DNA of 50,993 bases, taken from contig JAKFEY010000038.1 of NCBI GenBank assembly GCA_036675475.1, positions 1-50,993 of the forward strand, read 5' to 3'. The translations under genes were made by a program, and so were the position numbers. This document shows positions 1-9,942 of this stretch, one piece after another (positions within the stretch are counted from its first letter, which is position 1; each line of letters opens with the position of its first letter). This stretch comes from JALYRV01 sp036675475 (GTDB lineage Bacteria; Acidobacteriota; Vicinamibacteria; Vicinamibacterales; SCN-69-37). The notes under the pieces are model-generated. The model was not told where the DNA came from and did no database searches. It saw nothing but the letters and a program-made list of their open reading frames with translations.

Positions 1-830
1 AGCGCGTCGACATACTCCGGGTTGATGGCCAGCGCGCGATCCTCGGCCTGGATGCCCCGCTCGGTAAAGGCCTTCTTCGCCTCCTTGCTGATGGTGTAGT
101 CCTGACGGACCTTGGCCTCGAGCCAGGCGCCCAGCTGGTGGAACGCCTCCGGGTTGTTCGGGTCGTTCTCGGCCCGCTTGGCCATGGCCTCGACGGCCTT
201 GTCCCAGTTGCCCTGGCGGTCGTAGAAGCCCGACAGGTACTGGTAGGGCTCGGGGTTGCTCGGGTTGATGGCGACGGCCTTCAGGTAGGCCTGCTCGGCC
301 TGCTCCATCTGGGCGGCGTCCTCGTGCACCTTGCCGAGCACGTAGTAGTTGGCCGGGTCGTTGGGCGCCAGCTCGATCAGGCGGCGGACCAGCGGCTCCG
401 ATTTCTCGGGGGTGTTGAGCTTCTCCGGGCCGTAGAGCGCGACCAGATATTCGATGGCGCGCTGGCGGATCAGCGGGTCGCTGGCCTTCTCGGCGGCCAG
501 CAGGTAGTTGGCCTCGGCCTTCTTGAGAACGGCGTCGTTCTCGGCCTCACCCTTGCGGGCGGGCTTGTACATGTTGTCGTAGCTGTTGGCCAGGTAGAAA
601 TACGCCGCGCCGCCCACCACCGGGTCGTTCTCGACGACCGTGGGGTCGGACACGACCTCCTCGTACTTGGCCGCGGCCTGGCGGAAGTCGCCCCGCTGGT
701 AGAGCGTGGCGGCCTCGTTGAACGACTTCTTGGCCTTCAGATTGGCGTAGGAATACCGGCCACAGCCGGCCACTGCGAGGCTCACCCCGACAAGGGCGAC
801 GACCGCCCGCAGCGCGAAACGCGAATGCAT
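1..830 (-). CDS. TPR-repeat lipoprotein, 3' end outside the window
   Basis: I translated this directly: the reading frame is open from an ATG at 830 to the left edge (276 complete codons, no stop). The N-terminus is a short positively charged and hydrophobic stretch ending in a lipobox (VAGC, Cys23), so the protein should be lipid-anchored and exported. The rest is built of TPR-like helical pairs with the usual signatures, for example 'AINPSNPEPYQYLSGFYD' and 'AENDPNNPEAFHQLGAWLE', a scaffold for protein-protein contacts. A purine-rich stretch (GGGGGA) lies just upstream of the ATG. It is divergent from rel. The precise role is unknown; TPR lipoproteins often take part in envelope assembly. 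The C-terminus is not visible. Confidence 0.85.
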   Translation of the reverse strand, partial: MHSRFALRAVVALVGVSLAVAGCGRYSYANLKAKKSFNEAATLYQRGDFRQAAAKYEEVVSDPTVVENDPVVGGAAYFYLANSYDNMYKPARKGEAENDAVLKKAEANYLLAAEKASDPLIRQRAIEYLVALYGPEKLNTPEKSEPLVRRLIELAPNDPANYYVLGKVHEDAAQMEQAEQAYLKAVAINPSNPEPYQYLSGFYDRQGNWDKAVEAMAKRAENDPNNPEAFHQLGAWLEAKVRQDYTISKEAKKAFTERGIQAEDRALAINPEYVDA

Positions 831-910
831 GCTTTCCCCCTGAGAAACGAACGAGGCTTCGGGCCACCCATTGTAAATGGCAAATCGACCCCAAGCGCTT
901 AAACCGGGTC

Positions 911-918
911 AGTATACT
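911..918. promoter_or_regulatory. Palindromic -10 box between TPR lipoprotein gene and rel
   Basis: AGTATACT is a perfect 8-base palindrome, so it reads as TATACT, a good -10 hexamer, on both strands. It lies 19 bases before the rel ATG on the plus strand and about 80 bases before the lipoprotein start on the minus strand. No clear -35 was found in either direction. Divergent use is inference. Confidence 0.4.
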
Positions 919-937
919 GAAGTTAGACACCAACCGC

Positions 938-3094
<2,157 letters not shown>

Positions 3095-3100
3095 TTCAGA

Positions 3101-3126
3101 GGTGGTGAGTTAAGAGTTAAGAATTC
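3101..3126. repeat. AT-rich half-palindrome, copy 1
   Basis: This closely matches the left arm of the larger palindrome at 4544-4587 (shared words GGTGAGTTAAGA and TTAAGAATTC). It sits at the convergent junction of rel and ridA and contains the ridA stop codon (3117-3119) and preceding Asn-Ser codons. Its AT-richness stands out against the GC-rich surroundings. Confidence 0.7.
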
Positions 3127-3512
3127 AGCGCAGCGATGACATCGATCTCTACTCGGGCGTCCTTCGGAAGCCTGACCGCCTGAATCGTCGCGCGCGCGGG
3201 CGCGGGCTGCGCGAAGTACGTGCCGTAGACCTCGTTCATGGCGGCGAAGTCGTTCATGTCCGCCAGATACACCGTGCAGCGCACCACGTGCCCCATCGAG
3301 CCGCCGGCCGCCTCGAGGATGGCCGTCAGGTTTCGCATCACGCGGTCGGTCTGGGCGGCGATGTCGCCCTCGATGATGTTGCCGGTAGCCGGGTCGATGG
3401 GCACCTGACCCGACACGAACAGCAGGTTGCCGGCCCGGATGGCCTGGGAATACGGCCCGATGGCCTTCGGGGCCTTGTCGGTGGCGACGGCCTGGCGGAC
3501 GGTCGCGGCCAC
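3117..3512 (-). CDS. ridA: RidA family enamine/imine deaminase
   Basis: 131 residues, full length for the YjgF/YER057c/UK114 (RidA) family. RidA hydrolyses reactive 2-aminoacrylate and related enamine/imine intermediates from PLP enzymes to keto acids plus ammonia. Family landmarks are present: AIGPYSQAI near the N-terminus, FVSGQVPIDPATG, and the C-terminal PARATIQAVRLPKDARVEI carrying the conserved substrate-binding Arg and following Glu. The start is GTG at 3512, one base after the rpmB stop, so the two genes are surely cotranscribed. The last codons and stop lie inside the repeat at 3101-3126. Confidence 0.93.
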   Translation of the reverse strand: MAATVRQAVATDKAPKAIGPYSQAIRAGNLLFVSGQVPIDPATGNIIEGDIAAQTDRVMRNLTAILEAAGGSMGHVVRCTVYLADMNDFAAMNEVYGTYFAQPAPARATIQAVRLPKDARVEIDVIAALNS

Positions 3513-3513
3513 G

Positions 3514-3705
3514 CTACGCGGCCTTGACGACCTTGTTCGAGCGGATGCACCGGGTGCACACCCGGATGCGCCGCACGGCGCCGTTGACGAGCGCCTTCAC
3601 CCGCTGCAAGTTGGGCTCGAAGCGCCTGGCGCTGACGTTATGGGCGTGTGAAATTTTGCGCCCGACGACGGGCACTTTTCCGCAGATTTCGCAAGTCTTT
3701 GCCAT
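3514..3705 (-). CDS. rpmB: Large ribosomal subunit protein bL28
   Basis: 63 residues beginning MAKTCEICGK, the standard bL28 start. A longer upstream frame exists but has no family similarity, so ATG 3705 is chosen. The protein keeps two CxxC pairs (Cys5/Cys8 and Cys50/Cys53), the zinc-binding C+ form of L28; the core FEPNLQRVKALVNGAVRRIRV region is typical. It is a structural ribosomal protein of the 50S subunit. A -10 box lies about 50 bases upstream and ridA follows one base after the stop. Confidence 0.95.
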   Translation of the reverse strand: MAKTCEICGKVPVVGRKISHAHNVSARRFEPNLQRVKALVNGAVRRIRVCTRCIRSNKVVKAA

Positions 3706-4088
3706 GATGGGATCCGGGTCTCCCGGACGGCGATTCTGACGCCCGGGCAAACGTCGATTATAGCCGATCTGCGTTCCGTCCGTCCCCTGTGACCTCATAA
3801 AGCCTCAGTGCTGTGTGGCTTACCGGCCTCCTGCCGGGCTTGTCCGAAAAAAAAGACAGGAAAACGCCAGAAACACGGACCAAAATGGTCGCGCCGGACG
3901 TCTAATCCGGCGAGTACACGGAACGGGGGGCCCCGGCCCTTCGACGAGCCTGCAAGTAGCTGACTTTCTTAGGTTTCCAGCCAGGCATCTCGGGCACGAC
4001 CCCTCCGCGAGCGGCCGCATTCATATTTGGCAGTCTGATTGCATTCATCCGGCGGCAAGTTCGATTCCGGCGTGAGAGGAGCATTTTT
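3706..4088. other. 383-base gene-free region between rpmB and the DksA-like gene
   Basis: No convincing gene is seen here. It holds the reverse-strand -10 of rpmB (3757-3762), an A-run near 3846-3853, and a purine-rich ribosome-binding site (GAGAGGAGC, about 4075-4083) before the DksA-like ATG. Small open frames on both strands lack family features. A piece resembling a tRNA T-loop (TTCGATT near 4060) has no matching stems. Confidence 0.6.
3757..3762 (-). promoter_or_regulatory. -10 box of rpmB-ridA
   Basis: The reverse strand reads TATAAT, a consensus -10. Transcription would start near 3750, giving a leader of about 45 bases before rpmB. No clear -35 hexamer is visible at the expected distance. 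Confidence 0.5.
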
Positions 4089-4529
4089 ATGAGCGCACAT
4101 GTGGACATGAACAACGTCAGGTACGAAGAGCTGAAGCACATGCTCGAGGAGCGCCGGCGCGAAATTCTGGGCGAGGTGCAGGGCCGCATGCGTGACGTGC
4201 GCGCCGAAGGCGCCGTCGCCGAGCGTGGCGTGGTGGACGCCGCCGAAACGTCCGAGGCCGACATTCAGGACGACATCGAGTTCGCCCTGATTCAGATGAA
4301 GTCTGAAACGCTGCACAAAATCGAGGAGGCGCTGGGCCGGCTCGAGAACGGCACGTATGGCTACTGCTTCGAGTGCGGCGGCGAAATCGCGGAGCGCCGC
4401 TTGCGCGCGCTGCCGTTTGCCGTCCGCTGCCGCGCGTGCGAAGAGGCCCGCGAGGTGCAGCAGCAGCGCGAGCGTGCGATGTCGAACCGGCGCTCCTCGA
4501 CGAGCCTGTTTCTCGACATGAGCAGCTAA
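4089..4529 (+). CDS. DksA/TraR family zinc-finger protein
   Basis: 146 residues. The N-terminal half (about 10-85) is charged and helical, consistent with the DksA coiled coil, with an acidic segment (EADIQDDIE, 56-64) where DksA carries its tip acids. The C-terminal half has the four-cysteine zinc finger, Cys93/Cys96 and Cys114/Cys117 in YCFECGGEI and RCRACEE. DksA-type proteins enter the RNA polymerase secondary channel and act with ppGpp; many acidobacterial and deltaproteobacterial paralogues exist, so whether this is the true DksA cannot be told here. A strong ribosome-binding site precedes ATG 4089. The neighbouring rel gene fits a stringent-response link. Confidence 0.88.
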   Translation: MSAHVDMNNVRYEELKHMLEERRREILGEVQGRMRDVRAEGAVAERGVVDAAETSEADIQDDIEFALIQMKSETLHKIEEALGRLENGTYGYCFECGGEIAERRLRALPFAVRCRACEEAREVQQQRERAMSNRRSSTSLFLDMSS

Positions 4530-4543
4530 AGAAATCTGGCGAG

Positions 4544-4587
4544 TTGGTGAGTTAAGAATTAAGAATTCTCAACTCTTAATTCACCAG
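4544..4587. repeat. AT-rich palindrome centred on GAATTC, copy 2
   Basis: Two 25-base arms (4544-4568 and 4563-4587) meet at the shared GAATTC in the centre; the arms differ at 4 of 25 positions. It lies just after the DksA-like gene and could fold into a transcript-end hairpin. Its left arm matches the element at 3101-3126. Confidence 0.75.
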
Positions 4588-4661
4588 CTCTCAATTTTCG
4601 AGCATCCGTCTGGGCCTGCCTTGTGCAGGCCCGTTTCGTCTTAGCGCGTGTGGAGCCTTAC

Positions 4662-7094
4662 ATGGCCGATCAGGAAAACCCGGACATCATCGACACGAGC
4701 CAGGAGCCGCCGCCGGCCATTCCGCCGGAGGTGCCGGTGCTGCCGCTGCGGGACACGGTGCTGTTCCCGAACTCGTTCATGCCGCTGGCCGTGGCCCGCG
4801 AAAGCTCCGTGCGCCTGATTGACGAGGCGATCACCACCAACAAGATCATCGGCGTGTTCACGCAGCGCGATCCGGCGACCGAGGAGCCGGGCCAGGAGGA
4901 TCTGTATCCGATTGGGACCGCGACGCACATCCACAAGATGTTCAAGCTGCCCGACGGCAGCCTGCGGCTGATCGTCCAGGGCCTGGGCCGCCTGCGGCTC
5001 GACAAGGTCGTGTCGACGCGGCCGTACCTGCGGGCCGAGGTGTCGGAAGCGAAGGAAGAGCTGCTCGAGGCCGACGCCATCGAGATCGACGCGCTGCAGC
5101 GCAACATCCGCTCGAACTTCCAGCAGGTGGTGCAGCTGTCGCCCGTGCTGTCCGACGATCTGCAGTCGCTGGCGATGAACATCACCGATCCGGGCCGCCT
5201 GGCGGACTTCATTGCCTCGAGCCTCGGCACGATCTCGACGCAGACCAAGGAAGAAGTGCTCGAGACGCTCGACATCCGGGCGCGCATGGACGCGCTCAAC
5301 CGGCTGCTGATCAAGGAGCTCGAGGTGCTCGAGCTCGGGTCGAAGATTCAGTCGCAGGTGCAGTCCGAGGTCGGCAAGAACCAGCGCGAGTACTTCCTGC
5401 GCGAGCAGATGAAGGCCATCCAGAAGGAGCTGGGCGAGGGCGACGATCAGGCGCGCGAGATCGAGGAGCTGCGCGAGAAGATCGAAGCCGTCGGCATGCC
5501 CGAGGAGGCGAAGAAGGACGCGCTGCGCGAGCTCGATCGGCTGTCGAAGATGCCCGCCGCGGCTGCCGAGTACACCGTCTCGCGCACGTACATCGACTGG
5601 CTGGTGGCGCTGCCGTGGAACAAGCGCACCGAGGAAGTCATCGACCTCGGGAAAACGAAGGCCGTGCTTGACGCCGATCATTCGGGCCTCGAGAAGGCGA
5701 AAGACCGCGTGCTCGAGTACCTCGCCGTGCGGAAGCTCAATCCCGAGGTGAAAGGGCCGATCCTCTGCTTCCTCGGCCCTCCCGGCGTCGGCAAGACGTC
5801 GATGGCCAAGTCGATTGCGTCATCGCTCGAGCGCAAGTTCGTGCGCGTCTCGCTTGGCGGGATGCGCGACGAGGCGGAAATCCGCGGTCATCGCCGCACG
5901 TACATCGGGGCGCTGCCGGGCCAGGTGATTCAGGGACTGCGCCGCGCCGAGTCGAAGAACCCGGTGTTCATCCTCGACGAGATCGACAAGCTCGGATCGG
6001 ATTTCCGCGGCGATCCGGCCTCGGCCCTGCTCGAGGTCCTCGACCCGGAGCAGAACAACACGTTCCGCGATCACTATCTGGACGTGCCGTTCGACTTGTC
6101 CGAGGTGCTCTTCATCACCACGGCGAACATGCTCGACACCATTCCGGCGCCGCTGCGCGACCGCATGGAAGTGCTCGAGCTGCCGGGCTACACCGGTGAA
6201 GAGAAGCTGTCGATCGCCAAGGAGCATCTGGTGGCGAAGCAGGTCGCCAATCACGGCCTGCTGCCCGACCAGATCACCTTCACCGACGAGGCGCTGCGCG
6301 CCGTCATTCACGGCTACACGCGTGAAGCCGGCGTCCGCAATCTCGAGCGCGAAATCGGCGCCCTCTGCCGCAAGGTGGCGCGCCGCCGCGCCGAAGGCGA
6401 CTTCACGGCGGTGACGATCACGCCCGAGACGGTTACCGAGATGCTCGGCGCGCCGCGCTTCATGGACGAGGAAGTGCGCGACCGCACGAAGGAGCCCGGC
6501 GTGGCCGTGGGCCTCGCGTGGACACCGGCCGGCGGCGAGGTGCTGTTCGTCGAGGCGTCGCGCATGGCGGGCACGGGCTCGCTGACGCTCACCGGCCATC
6601 TGGGCGACGTCATGAAGGAATCGGCGCGCACGGCGCTGTCGTGGTTCCGCTCGCACGCCTCGCGGTACGGCGTGGACGCCGCGTTCTACAAGGACGCCGA
6701 GGTGCACCTGCACGTGCCGTCGGGCGCGATCCCGAAAGACGGCCCGTCGGCCGGCGTCACGATGGTCACCGCGCTCGCGTCGGAACTGTCGGGCCGCCCC
6801 GTGCGCGGCGATGTCGCCATGACGGGCGAGATCACGCTGTCGGGGAAGGTGCTGCCCATTGGCGGCGTGAAAGAGAAGGTGCTGGCCGCGCGGCGGCTCG
6901 GCATCTACGAAATCATCCTGCCGAAGCAGAACGAGAAGAACGTCAACGAGGATCTGAACGCCGAGCTGCGCAAGGAGCTCAAGGTGCACTACGTCGACAC
7001 GGTCGACGAGGTGCTCGCGATTGCGCTCACGCCCGAAGTGCGCCAGACCTCGCGCGGCGTCATCGGCGACGTTCGTACGGGAGCGGTGAATTAG
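4662..7094 (+). CDS. lon: ATP-dependent endopeptidase La (Lon)
   Basis: 810 residues from ATG 4662, chosen over an upstream ATG because GGAG (4652-4655) is well spaced and the sequence MADQENPDI then runs into the LON domain. Order: N-terminal LON substrate domain (about 25-220), helical linker (about 220-330), AAA+ module with Walker A GPPGVGKTS and Walker B FILDEIDKLG, sensor region, and Lon protease domain with the catalytic Ser696 in DGPSAG and Lys in GGVKEK (residues 737-739). All catalytic features are intact. Lon degrades misfolded and regulatory proteins in the cytosol. It stands alone, and its stop overlaps that of the convergent NUDIX gene (TTAG at 7091-7094). Confidence 0.97.
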   Translation: MADQENPDIIDTSQEPPPAIPPEVPVLPLRDTVLFPNSFMPLAVARESSVRLIDEAITTNKIIGVFTQRDPATEEPGQEDLYPIGTATHIHKMFKLPDGSLRLIVQGLGRLRLDKVVSTRPYLRAEVSEAKEELLEADAIEIDALQRNIRSNFQQVVQLSPVLSDDLQSLAMNITDPGRLADFIASSLGTISTQTKEEVLETLDIRARMDALNRLLIKELEVLELGSKIQSQVQSEVGKNQREYFLREQMKAIQKELGEGDDQAREIEELREKIEAVGMPEEAKKDALRELDRLSKMPAAAAEYTVSRTYIDWLVALPWNKRTEEVIDLGKTKAVLDADHSGLEKAKDRVLEYLAVRKLNPEVKGPILCFLGPPGVGKTSMAKSIASSLERKFVRVSLGGMRDEAEIRGHRRTYIGALPGQVIQGLRRAESKNPVFILDEIDKLGSDFRGDPASALLEVLDPEQNNTFRDHYLDVPFDLSEVLFITTANMLDTIPAPLRDRMEVLELPGYTGEEKLSIAKEHLVAKQVANHGLLPDQITFTDEALRAVIHGYTREAGVRNLEREIGALCRKVARRRAEGDFTAVTITPETVTEMLGAPRFMDEEVRDRTKEPGVAVGLAWTPAGGEVLFVEASRMAGTGSLTLTGHLGDVMKESARTALSWFRSHASRYGVDAAFYKDAEVHLHVPSGAIPKDGPSAGVTMVTALASELSGRPVRGDVAMTGEITLSGKVLPIGGVKEKVLAARRLGIYEIILPKQNEKNVNEDLNAELRKELKVHYVDTVDEVLAIALTPEVRQTSRGVIGDVRTGAVN

Positions 7095-7651
7095 GGATCG
7101 CAGGGCGACAGCCCTGCGCCACCCCGGCGTCGCAGCAGCTCGAGGCCGCACACCGTTTTCATGTCCTCGAGCTCGCCGCGGCGGGCCATCGCCTCGAGCT
7201 CCGCAAGGCTGAACGTCTTCGGCTCGAGCTGCTCGTCCTCGTCCTGCGCGGCGGCAACCGCCGGTTCTCGCAGATCCTCCGCCAGATAGAACCGCATCGC
7301 CTCGTCGCAGAAGCCGGGCGTCGGAAACAGCGTGCCCACGTGCGAGAGCCGGCCCGGCACCAGGCCGATCTCTTCGTGACACTCCCGCGCGGCGGCCGCG
7401 TCCGGCTCCTCGCCGGGGTCGCTCGTGCCTGCCGGCAGCTCCCAGATCCAGCGCGCGATCGCGTGGCGGTACTGGCGCACGAGGATCACCTCGCCGGCCG
7501 ACGGCATCGGAATCAGCACCACCGACGCGCGATGCCGCACGATGTCCAGGTTCATTTCCCGCCCATCCTCGAACCGCACGCGATCCCGCTCGACGTCGAA
7601 GACCGTGCCGTTGAAGATGGCGGTGCGCGAAATGAGGTCGGGTGGCTTCAT
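7091..7651 (-). CDS. NUDIX hydrolase, ADP-ribose pyrophosphatase type
   Basis: 186 residues. The NUDIX box is perfect: Gly75, five residues, Glu81, seven residues, Arg89-Glu90, then HEEIGL (92-97). The preceding VILVRQYRHAIARWIWELPAG is characteristic of the ADP-sugar/ADP-ribose pyrophosphatase branch (NudF-like), which splits ADP-ribose to AMP and ribose 5-phosphate. It is the last gene of the ileS-lspA-lgt-rluD operon; its ATG overlaps the rluD stop by four bases. The C-terminal tail past about residue 150 is less conserved. Confidence 0.9.
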   Translation of the reverse strand: MKPPDLISRTAIFNGTVFDVERDRVRFEDGREMNLDIVRHRASVVLIPMPSAGEVILVRQYRHAIARWIWELPAGTSDPGEEPDAAAARECHEEIGLVPGRLSHVGTLFPTPGFCDEAMRFYLAEDLREPAVAAAQDEDEQLEPKTFSLAELEAMARRGELEDMKTVCGLELLRRRGGAGLSPCDP

Positions 7652-8589
7652 TTGTGTTGCGCCTGCTTGAGCCGATCGAGCACGTCCTGCAGATCCGGCG
7701 GCAGCGGCGACTCGAACGCCATCGGCCGGCCGTCGGACGGATGGGTGAACGCCAGCTTGTGCGCGTGCAGGAACGGCCGCTCCAGCCGCGTGACCGCGCG
7801 GACATCGGCGGGCACGTGCCGGCGCACGCCGCCGTACGTGACGTCGCCCACCACGGGATGGCTGATGGCGCTCAGGTGCACGCGGATCTGGTGCGTGCGG
7901 CCGGTGTCGATGGCGATCTCGGCGAGCGTCAGGCCGCGCAGCGGCTCGGCGCGGACGATGCGCGTGACGGCGTCGCGCGAGTGGCGTGACCGCGTCGACA
8001 TCTTCTGGCGATCCTTCGGATCGCGCCCGATGGGCAGATCAATCCGGCGCCCCGCCACCACCTGTCCCCACACCAGCGCGAGATAGGTTTTCTGCACCTC
8101 GCGCTCCTGGAACTGCCGCGACAGCTCGCGGTGCGCCGCGTCGTGCTTGGCCACGACCATCAGGCCCGACGTGCCGCGATCGAGCCGGTGGACGATGCCC
8201 GGGCGCTCCTCGCCGCCGATGCCGCTCAGATCGTCCACGTGATGCAGCAGCGCGTTGACCAGCGTGCCCTGACGATGCCCCGCGCCCGGATGCACCACCA
8301 TGCCGGCCGGCTTGTCGACGACGATCAAATCCTCATCGTCATGCAGCACGGCAAGCGGGATGTCTTCGGCTTCGACGCTGGACGGGACGGGAGGCGGGAT
8401 GTCGACGTCGACGATGAGACCCGCGTGCACGATGGCGCCGGGCTTGACCTGCAGGCCTTCGGCGCGCACGCGGCCTTCGCGAATCAGGCGCTGCAGCTGC
8501 GAGCGAGAGACGTCGGGCACGACGGCGGCGAGAAAGTGATCCAGGCGAAGGCCGTCGTGCTCGGCCTCCGCGTGGAACCGCGTGGTCAT
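7648..8589 (-). CDS. rluD: RluA-family 23S rRNA pseudouridine synthase (RluD-like)
   Basis: 313 residues: an N-terminal S4 RNA-binding domain (about 15-75, LDHFLAAVVPDVSRSQLQRLI) followed by the RluA catalytic domain. The motif GIVHRLDRGTSGLM contains the catalytic Asp, and DLIVVDKPAGMVVHPG and GRTHQIRVHL are also family hallmarks. S4 plus RluA architecture and position next to lspA are typical of RluD, which modifies helix 69 of 23S rRNA, though RluC-like specificity cannot be excluded. Its ATG overlaps the lgt stop by four bases. Confidence 0.92.
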   Translation of the reverse strand: MTTRFHAEAEHDGLRLDHFLAAVVPDVSRSQLQRLIREGRVRAEGLQVKPGAIVHAGLIVDVDIPPPVPSSVEAEDIPLAVLHDDEDLIVVDKPAGMVVHPGAGHRQGTLVNALLHHVDDLSGIGGEERPGIVHRLDRGTSGLMVVAKHDAAHRELSRQFQEREVQKTYLALVWGQVVAGRRIDLPIGRDPKDRQKMSTRSRHSRDAVTRIVRAEPLRGLTLAEIAIDTGRTHQIRVHLSAISHPVVGDVTYGGVRRHVPADVRAVTRLERPFLHAHKLAFTHPSDGRPMAFESPLPPDLQDVLDRLKQAQHK

Positions 8590-9392
8590 GCCGCGCGCGC
8601 GGCCGCCGCGGCCTCACGCGGCGCCTGCCCGCGGCGCGACAGCCAGTAGAGCATCACGAGGCTGACCGGCAGCAGCAGCACGGACACGAACTGCGACGTG
8701 CTCATGCCGAGGATGTCGCCGCGCGGATCGCCGCGGTAGATCTCGATGATGAAGCGCGTGACGGCATAGAGCGCCATGTAGAGCCAGAACGTGCGGCCGG
8801 GGAAGGTGCGGCCGCGCCGCTCGGTGGCGAGCAGCAGGACGAGAATCAGCAGCTCGGCGCCGGCTTCGTACAACTGCGTCGGGTGCAGCGCGATATTGAG
8901 CGGCGTGCCCACGTTGATGGCCGCCGCGGGATTCGTGAAGGTGATGGCCCACGGCAGGTCGGTGGGCTTGCCCCAGCAGCAGCCCGCGAAGAAGCAGCCC
9001 ATGCGGCCGATCACGTGGCCGAGCGCGATGCCCGGCGCGTACAGGTCGGCCGTGGTCCACACCGGCAGCTTGTACCGCCGGATGAGCGCAAACCCGGTGA
9101 TCGTGGCGACGACCAGGCCGCCGTAGAAGACGCCGGCCGATCGCACGAGCGAGAACATCTCGCGCGGGTTCGCGCGGTAGTAGTCCCACTCGACGATGAT
9201 GAGCAGCAGCTTGGCGCCGACAAGCGCGGCAATGATGATCCAGATGCCGAGGTCCATGACCCGGTTGGGATCGACGCCGCGATGTTTCGCCCGCCACACC
9301 GCCAGCTGCAGGCCGAGCAGATACGCGGCCGCGAGCAGGATGCCGTAGGTGTACACCGGCCAGCTGCCGAGCTCAAACAGTATGGGATGCAT
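8586..9392 (-). CDS. lgt: Phosphatidylglycerol-prolipoprotein diacylglyceryl transferase
   Basis: 268 residues, integral membrane enzyme with about seven hydrophobic helices. It attaches diacylglycerol to the lipobox Cys of prolipoproteins. Landmarks are GRMGCFFAGCCWGKPTDLPW, the non-proteobacterial form of the Lgt signature region, and HPTQLYEAGAEL. It overlaps lspA upstream by 20 bases, so the two successive lipoprotein-processing enzymes are translationally linked. The TPR lipoprotein at the left edge is one plausible local substrate. Confidence 0.95.
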   Translation of the reverse strand: MHPILFELGSWPVYTYGILLAAAYLLGLQLAVWRAKHRGVDPNRVMDLGIWIIIAALVGAKLLLIIVEWDYYRANPREMFSLVRSAGVFYGGLVVATITGFALIRRYKLPVWTTADLYAPGIALGHVIGRMGCFFAGCCWGKPTDLPWAITFTNPAAAINVGTPLNIALHPTQLYEAGAELLILVLLLATERRGRTFPGRTFWLYMALYAVTRFIIEIYRGDPRGDILGMSTSQFVSVLLLPVSLVMLYWLSRRGQAPREAAAAARAA

Positions 9393-9942
9393 GCCGCCTC
9401 AGTCCGAGCAGGTCGAAAATGACGAGCACCGCGCCGACGCTGATGGCGGCGTCGGCCACGTTGAAGGCCCAGAAGTGCCAGTGGCCTGAATACACGTCGA
9501 CGAAATCCAGCACGTAGCCAAGCCGCGCGCGATCGATCAGGTTGCCGATGGCCCCGCCCAGCACGAGCGCAAGCCCGAGCCGCGCGATGTCCTCGTCGGC
9601 GCGAAGCGTGGCCCCGTAGGCGGCGATCGCCACGATGGCGACGAGCGCCATCGCCACCATGATGAGCCCCTTGAGCGGCAGATCGGCCGTGTTGAGGAGC
9701 CCGAAAGCCGCGCCCGTGTTCCGCACGTGCGTGAAATCGAGAAAGCCGGGCACGATCGTCACCGACTCGTACAGCGGAATCGCGGCGGCCACCATCGCCT
9801 TCGTGGCCTGATCGAACAGCACGATCGCGGCCGCGAGCACGATGAGCGACGGTTTCAACAGCGCGCGGATGCCGGTTTCATGCTGCGCGGGAGGATGCAG
9901 CAGAGGGTCGCCGTGCGGTACGGTCTCCGGCTCGTCAGCCAC
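9373..9942 (-). CDS. lspA: Lipoprotein signal peptidase (signal peptidase II)
   Basis: 189 residues with four predicted membrane helices after an N-terminal tail of about 28 residues that is longer than usual. Both catalytic Asp regions are present: GNLIDRARLGYVLDFVDVY and AFNVADAAIS. The RNTGAAFGLL motif is also conserved. It removes signal peptides from diacylglyceryl-modified lipoproteins. The start overlaps the ileS 3' end by eight bases; ileS-lspA is a classic conserved gene order. Confidence 0.95.
   Translation of the reverse strand: MADEPETVPHGDPLLHPPAQHETGIRALLKPSLIVLAAAIVLFDQATKAMVAAAIPLYESVTIVPGFLDFTHVRNTGAAFGLLNTADLPLKGLIMVAMALVAIVAIAAYGATLRADEDIARLGLALVLGGAIGNLIDRARLGYVLDFVDVYSGHWHFWAFNVADAAISVGAVLVIFDLLGLRRHASHTV

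Noticed and set aside
4040..4085. tRNA-like T-loop TTCGATT upstream of the DksA-like gene
   Set aside because: Flanking bases do not form a T stem, and no acceptor or anticodon stems can be found.
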